Positions 7,026 to 8,980 of a DNA stretch of 8,980 bases are shown one piece after another. Location of the stretch: assembly GCA_964619885.1 (NCBI GenBank), contig CAZUGA010000074.1, forward strand, positions 1 to 8,980, given 5' to 3'. Below the pieces are notes generated by a model. That model was not told where the DNA came from. It searched no databases and saw nothing but the letters and a program-made list of their open reading frames with translations. Within the stretch, counting starts at the first letter, position 1; each line of letters opens with the position of its first letter. The position numbers were made by a program, and so were the translations under genes. The stretch comes from CAZUGA01 sp964619885. GTDB taxonomy: Bacteria; Pseudomonadota; Gammaproteobacteria; Methylococcales; UBA1147.

Positions 7026-8663
7026 TTATCGCCATTGTAAGGTCAATTGATAGGCTCTTTCGTCGCCGGAAGCTGCAAGCTGCTCGACTTGGCTACGCAG
7101 CCGATCGAGTGATTCTCCAGCATTGGGATGACCGGCAAGTACAGCCTGTTGATACCATTTGTGTGCTTGTACCGAATTCGGTGAATCCAACAAACTTCTA
7201 TTTGATTCGAAGGTTTCAGGATCCGCAAACTGGGCTAACTTGAAAGCCGCATCACTATAGCCACTTTTAGCCGCGTAAAAATACAGCAAATACGCGCCCT
7301 TTAGATTGCTTTCGGCGGTCAGACTTTCTGCTTTATCGTACACCGCGCCAAGGTCAACGGATTGCCCTGCTTGTTCTAGTTCATATAAAAATGTACGGGC
7401 AATTTCTCCATCCGTGGTACTGGCGTCGGTCGAAACAACCGCTATTGCATCATTGGATAAACTGCCGTTTCGCTGATCGTCGTTGGATTCGAATGACGCG
7501 ATATCTGAGTCACCATTGACAACCTGAGAAGCGGAACGGTTCAGAACAGTGACGGGGCTGGAATCATTCTGCATATCGCTCTGATCAACGGATACTATTT
7601 CAGCCGAACTTGCCGGACCCTCTGACGAATCGGATTGGGCGATATAAAAAGATATAGCCAATACACTTAACGCTGCCAAACCTATCACAGCATATTGTGG
7701 TTTGATGCGTTTAATGCCTGCAATAGCACTCTCTGAAGATTCCGAGATTTGTTCGGAAAGATTTGCAAATCTTCCCGGCAAACTGTCTATAAGTTGCGAG
7801 AGCTTATCCGAGAAACCAACCTCTTTCACAACCGGTCGATTGGGTTGAGAGATTGCCTGCTCAGCAAAATAATTGATGCTTATCTGGTCAACGATTTCCT
7901 GCGAAATTACCGTAATCTCCTGTTCGGCGGCGTGCTGAAGCGATAATCTACAAAGATTGTTAACCACCAACGGCACGCCTTTGGAATAGTGCGTAATTCG
8001 CGTTATCGCAGGATCATCAAACAGCGTATCTTCATTACAGCCCACCGCGGATAATCGCTGCTGAATGTATTCGCGCACCCCGGAATAATCCAAACTCTTA
8101 AGGCTGTAGAGGAAAACTTTATCCGAATCCAACGCCAAAGATTTCCGCTTTAACTGATTGTATTTTTCTTCTAATTCCGGCAATCCGGATAGGACAATCT
8201 GAATCGATGCACGACCTTTATTTGGTGGGGTCGACATCAATAATACGTCATGTAACACAGAATCTTTAAGATTCTGTGCATCATCAACGACAACCACGAT
8301 CCGTGTATTTTTCTCTTTTTTAAGATAGGTATTAAGTTGAACTATTTTATCGATCAATAATTTGCCGGATACGTCTAGCGCAATTTCATCGCATAAATTA
8401 TCGATAAATTCCTCAAAACTATCCGACGCGACGTGAAAATAGACAAATTTCGCCCGGCTCTGAAGGCGCGCCACGATTTGGAACAGTAGCAGGGTTTTTC
8501 CGACGCCTTCGCCACCGACCAGCATCAATACGCCTTGACGGGCGAGAATCTGACCGCTGAACCATTCATAAACTGATTTCCAACTTGGTGCCTGATAGAA
8601 AAAGTCGGGATCGAGTTTTACGCTGAAAGGATCCTTTTTAAAATCGAAGTAAGAATTATACAT
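7026..8663 (-). CDS. ExeA/GspA-like AAA ATPase, single-pass, with periplasmic Sel1-like region
   Basis: I place the start at the ATG at 8663, giving 545 residues. MYNSYFDFKKDPFSVKLDPDFFY there is the classic ExeA-family N-terminus, and the 38 codons upstream to 8777 look non-coding. Walker A is GGEGVGKT (50-57), Walker B is VVVVDDAQNL (123-132), and LSG (158-160) fits sensor 1. The region matching the usual GIPRxINxLC reads GVPLVVNNLC (229-238), so the conserved Arg is replaced by Leu. One membrane span lies at 324-343 (YAVIGLAALSVLAISFYIAQ). A Ser/Asp-rich linker follows to about 420, then two Sel1/TPR-like units (about 454-480 and 497-523). The inferred topology is ATPase in the cytoplasm and repeats in the periplasm. 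It is first in the four-gene core. ExeA relatives use ATP to assemble envelope complexes with peptidoglycan-linked partners; here the partner is probably one of the three products encoded downstream. Confidence 0.85.
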   Translation of the reverse strand: MYNSYFDFKKDPFSVKLDPDFFYQAPSWKSVYEWFSGQILARQGVLMLVGGEGVGKTLLLFQIVARLQSRAKFVYFHVASDSFEEFIDNLCDEIALDVSGKLLIDKIVQLNTYLKKEKNTRIVVVVDDAQNLKDSVLHDVLLMSTPPNKGRASIQIVLSGLPELEEKYNQLKRKSLALDSDKVFLYSLKSLDYSGVREYIQQRLSAVGCNEDTLFDDPAITRITHYSKGVPLVVNNLCRLSLQHAAEQEITVISQEIVDQISINYFAEQAISQPNRPVVKEVGFSDKLSQLIDSLPGRFANLSEQISESSESAIAGIKRIKPQYAVIGLAALSVLAISFYIAQSDSSEGPASSAEIVSVDQSDMQNDSSPVTVLNRSASQVVNGDSDIASFESNDDQRNGSLSNDAIAVVSTDASTTDGEIARTFLYELEQAGQSVDLGAVYDKAESLTAESNLKGAYLLYFYAAKSGYSDAAFKLAQFADPETFESNRSLLDSPNSVQAHKWYQQAVLAGHPNAGESLDRLRSQVEQLAASGDERAYQLTLQWR

Positions 8664-8697
8664 AGCTCTTTTATTATTAGCTGGATCGCTATACCCA

Positions 8698-8737
8698 CTA
8701 AAACCTAGGCGCCACAACAGGCACACTGGGGTTTTAG
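8698..8737 (-). repeat. inverted repeat in the presumed 5' leader
   Basis: CTAAAACC (8698-8705) and GGTTTTAG (8730-8737) are perfect eight-base arms around a 24-base centre, 35-74 bases upstream of the ATPase start. In RNA this would be a long-loop stem; in DNA it could be an operator. No riboswitch class is recognised. Confidence 0.4.
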
Positions 8738-8779
8738 GGAAAACTAGCCACCATTTGGATATGATTTCGCGGAGCAACT

Positions 8780-8808
8780 AATTTAGACATTGGGGCATCC
8801 ATCCACAA
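8780..8808 (-). promoter_or_regulatory. secondary candidate promoter for the cluster
   Basis: TTGTGG (8808-8803) and TAAATT (8785-8780) are separated by 17 bases on the minus strand. The match to the sigma-70 consensus is modest (about three and four of six), and it would start transcription roughly 110 bases upstream of the ATPase ATG. Confidence 0.25.
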
Positions 8809-8822
8809 AGGCCTAGGGTCCG

Positions 8823-8838
8823 CGAACAAAATAAATTT
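8823..8838. repeat. direct repeat copy 1 (CGAACAAAATAAATTT)
   Basis: The second copy lies at 8869-8885 in the same orientation, offset by 46 bases and differing by one inserted base. This copy would cover about +2 to +17 of a transcript from the best candidate promoter. Confidence 0.5.
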
Positions 8839-8846
8839 CGTGCTGT

Positions 8847-8875
8847 ATTATCGCCGCATCGAGATTTACGAACAA
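8847..8875 (-). promoter_or_regulatory. best candidate sigma-70 promoter of the cluster
   Basis: TTGTTC (8875-8870) and GATAAT (8852-8847) are separated by exactly 17 bases on the minus strand. The -10 matches five of six consensus positions and the -35 three. Transcription would begin near 8840, giving a leader of about 175 bases before the ATPase. The -35 lies inside direct repeat copy 2, and copy 1 lies at the start site, so a regulator bound to the repeats could control this promoter. Confidence 0.45.
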
Positions 8876-8885
8876 ACATAAATTT
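8869..8885. repeat. direct repeat copy 2 (CGAACAAACATAAATTT)
   Basis: This is the partner of 8823-8838 with one extra C. It contains the -35 hexamer of the best candidate promoter, as expected for a repressor or activator site. Confidence 0.5.
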
Positions 8886-8959
8886 TGCTAAACCTGTTCG
8901 CATTACAACTTGGCTTTAAGTTTTCTGTAAGCGTCCAGCGCAACCACCTAGATTTTATT

Positions 8960-8980
8960 ATGGTTGATCTGATTGATGTA
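8960..8980 (+). CDS. possible 5' end of an IS21-type transposase
   Basis: An ATG at 8960 opens a rightward frame MVDLIDV that runs off the edge. From memory, IS21-type (IstA-like) transposases often begin MVD/MVE followed by an Ile-rich segment. The preceding bases from TGTAAGCGTCCAGCGC (8926 onward) could be the element's terminus, since IS21 ends start with TG. Seven codons are too few for a firm call, and no ribosome site is seen. If real, an insertion sequence sits just upstream of the cluster, facing away from it. Confidence 0.22.

Larger units (their letters stand above)
8664..8959. other. non-genic upstream region of the cluster
   Basis: No confident gene occupies this stretch. It carries two candidate leftward promoters (8847-8875 and 8780-8808), an imperfect direct repeat (8823-8838 and 8869-8885) and an inverted repeat in the presumed leader (8698-8737). 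The leftward frame extending the ATPase to 8777 is not credited as coding. Confidence 0.6.

Noticed and set aside
8664..8777. N-terminal extension of the ExeA-like ATPase to an ATG at 8777
   Set aside because: The ExeA-family N-terminus begins exactly at the ATG at 8663. The 38 extra residues have no family match and overlap the inverted repeat of the leader.
8943..8980. Minus-strand frame ending at a TAG near 8948 as the tail of an incoming leftward gene
   Set aside because: Only ten codons are visible, no motif is seen, and they overlap the possible rightward IS21-type start.

Overview
The window holds one leftward (minus-strand) gene cluster. It looks like a Gram-negative gammaproteobacterial accessory region: there is an inner-membrane ExeA/GspA-type ATPase, a Sec-exported protein and a LolD/FtsX-type ABC transporter, and the composition is moderate in GC by eye with AT-rich flanks. 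I cannot name the genus.

Reading in the direction of transcription (right to left), the layout is as follows. First comes a roughly 300-base flank (8664-8980) with promoter-like elements, an imperfect direct repeat around the best candidate promoter, and a possible start of an outward-facing IS21-like transposase at the very edge. Then come four tightly packed genes with gaps of 4, 12 and 17 bases. They encode an ExeA-like AAA ATPase with one membrane span and a C-terminal Sel1-like region, an exported SH3-like plus von Willebrand factor A (vWA) protein, an ABC ATPase, and an FtsX/LolE-type permease. A strong hairpin abuts the permease stop codon. After a 143-base spacer comes an 841-residue STAND-type NTPase with C-terminal tetratricopeptide repeats. 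It is preceded by a six-codon leader ORF whose stop overlaps its start. The left 369 bases hold no confident gene, but a long leftward open frame runs off the edge.

The main idea concerns the four-gene core. The vWA protein resembles the periplasmic half of PpkA, the type VI secretion threonine kinase, in its SH3-like region, its W-N-Q/L-T-F-R-K-P segment, its ITDAGAR motif and its YPIPLDMLP tail, but it has no kinase domain. In Pseudomonas aeruginosa PpkA is controlled by the TagQRST module, in which TagT and TagS form an ABC ATPase/FtsX-like permease pair. Here a kinase-free PpkA-like sensor is encoded next to a TagT/TagS-like pair and a membrane-spanning ExeA-type ATPase. No kinase, phosphatase, Fha or secretion gene is visible. 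I infer an envelope-sensing module in which periplasmic vWA and ABC signals are coupled to a cytoplasmic ATPase, with the STAND NTPase as a possible downstream switch. Domain assignments rest on motifs. The link to TagST/PpkA rests on recalled family resemblance, and the joint function is inference.
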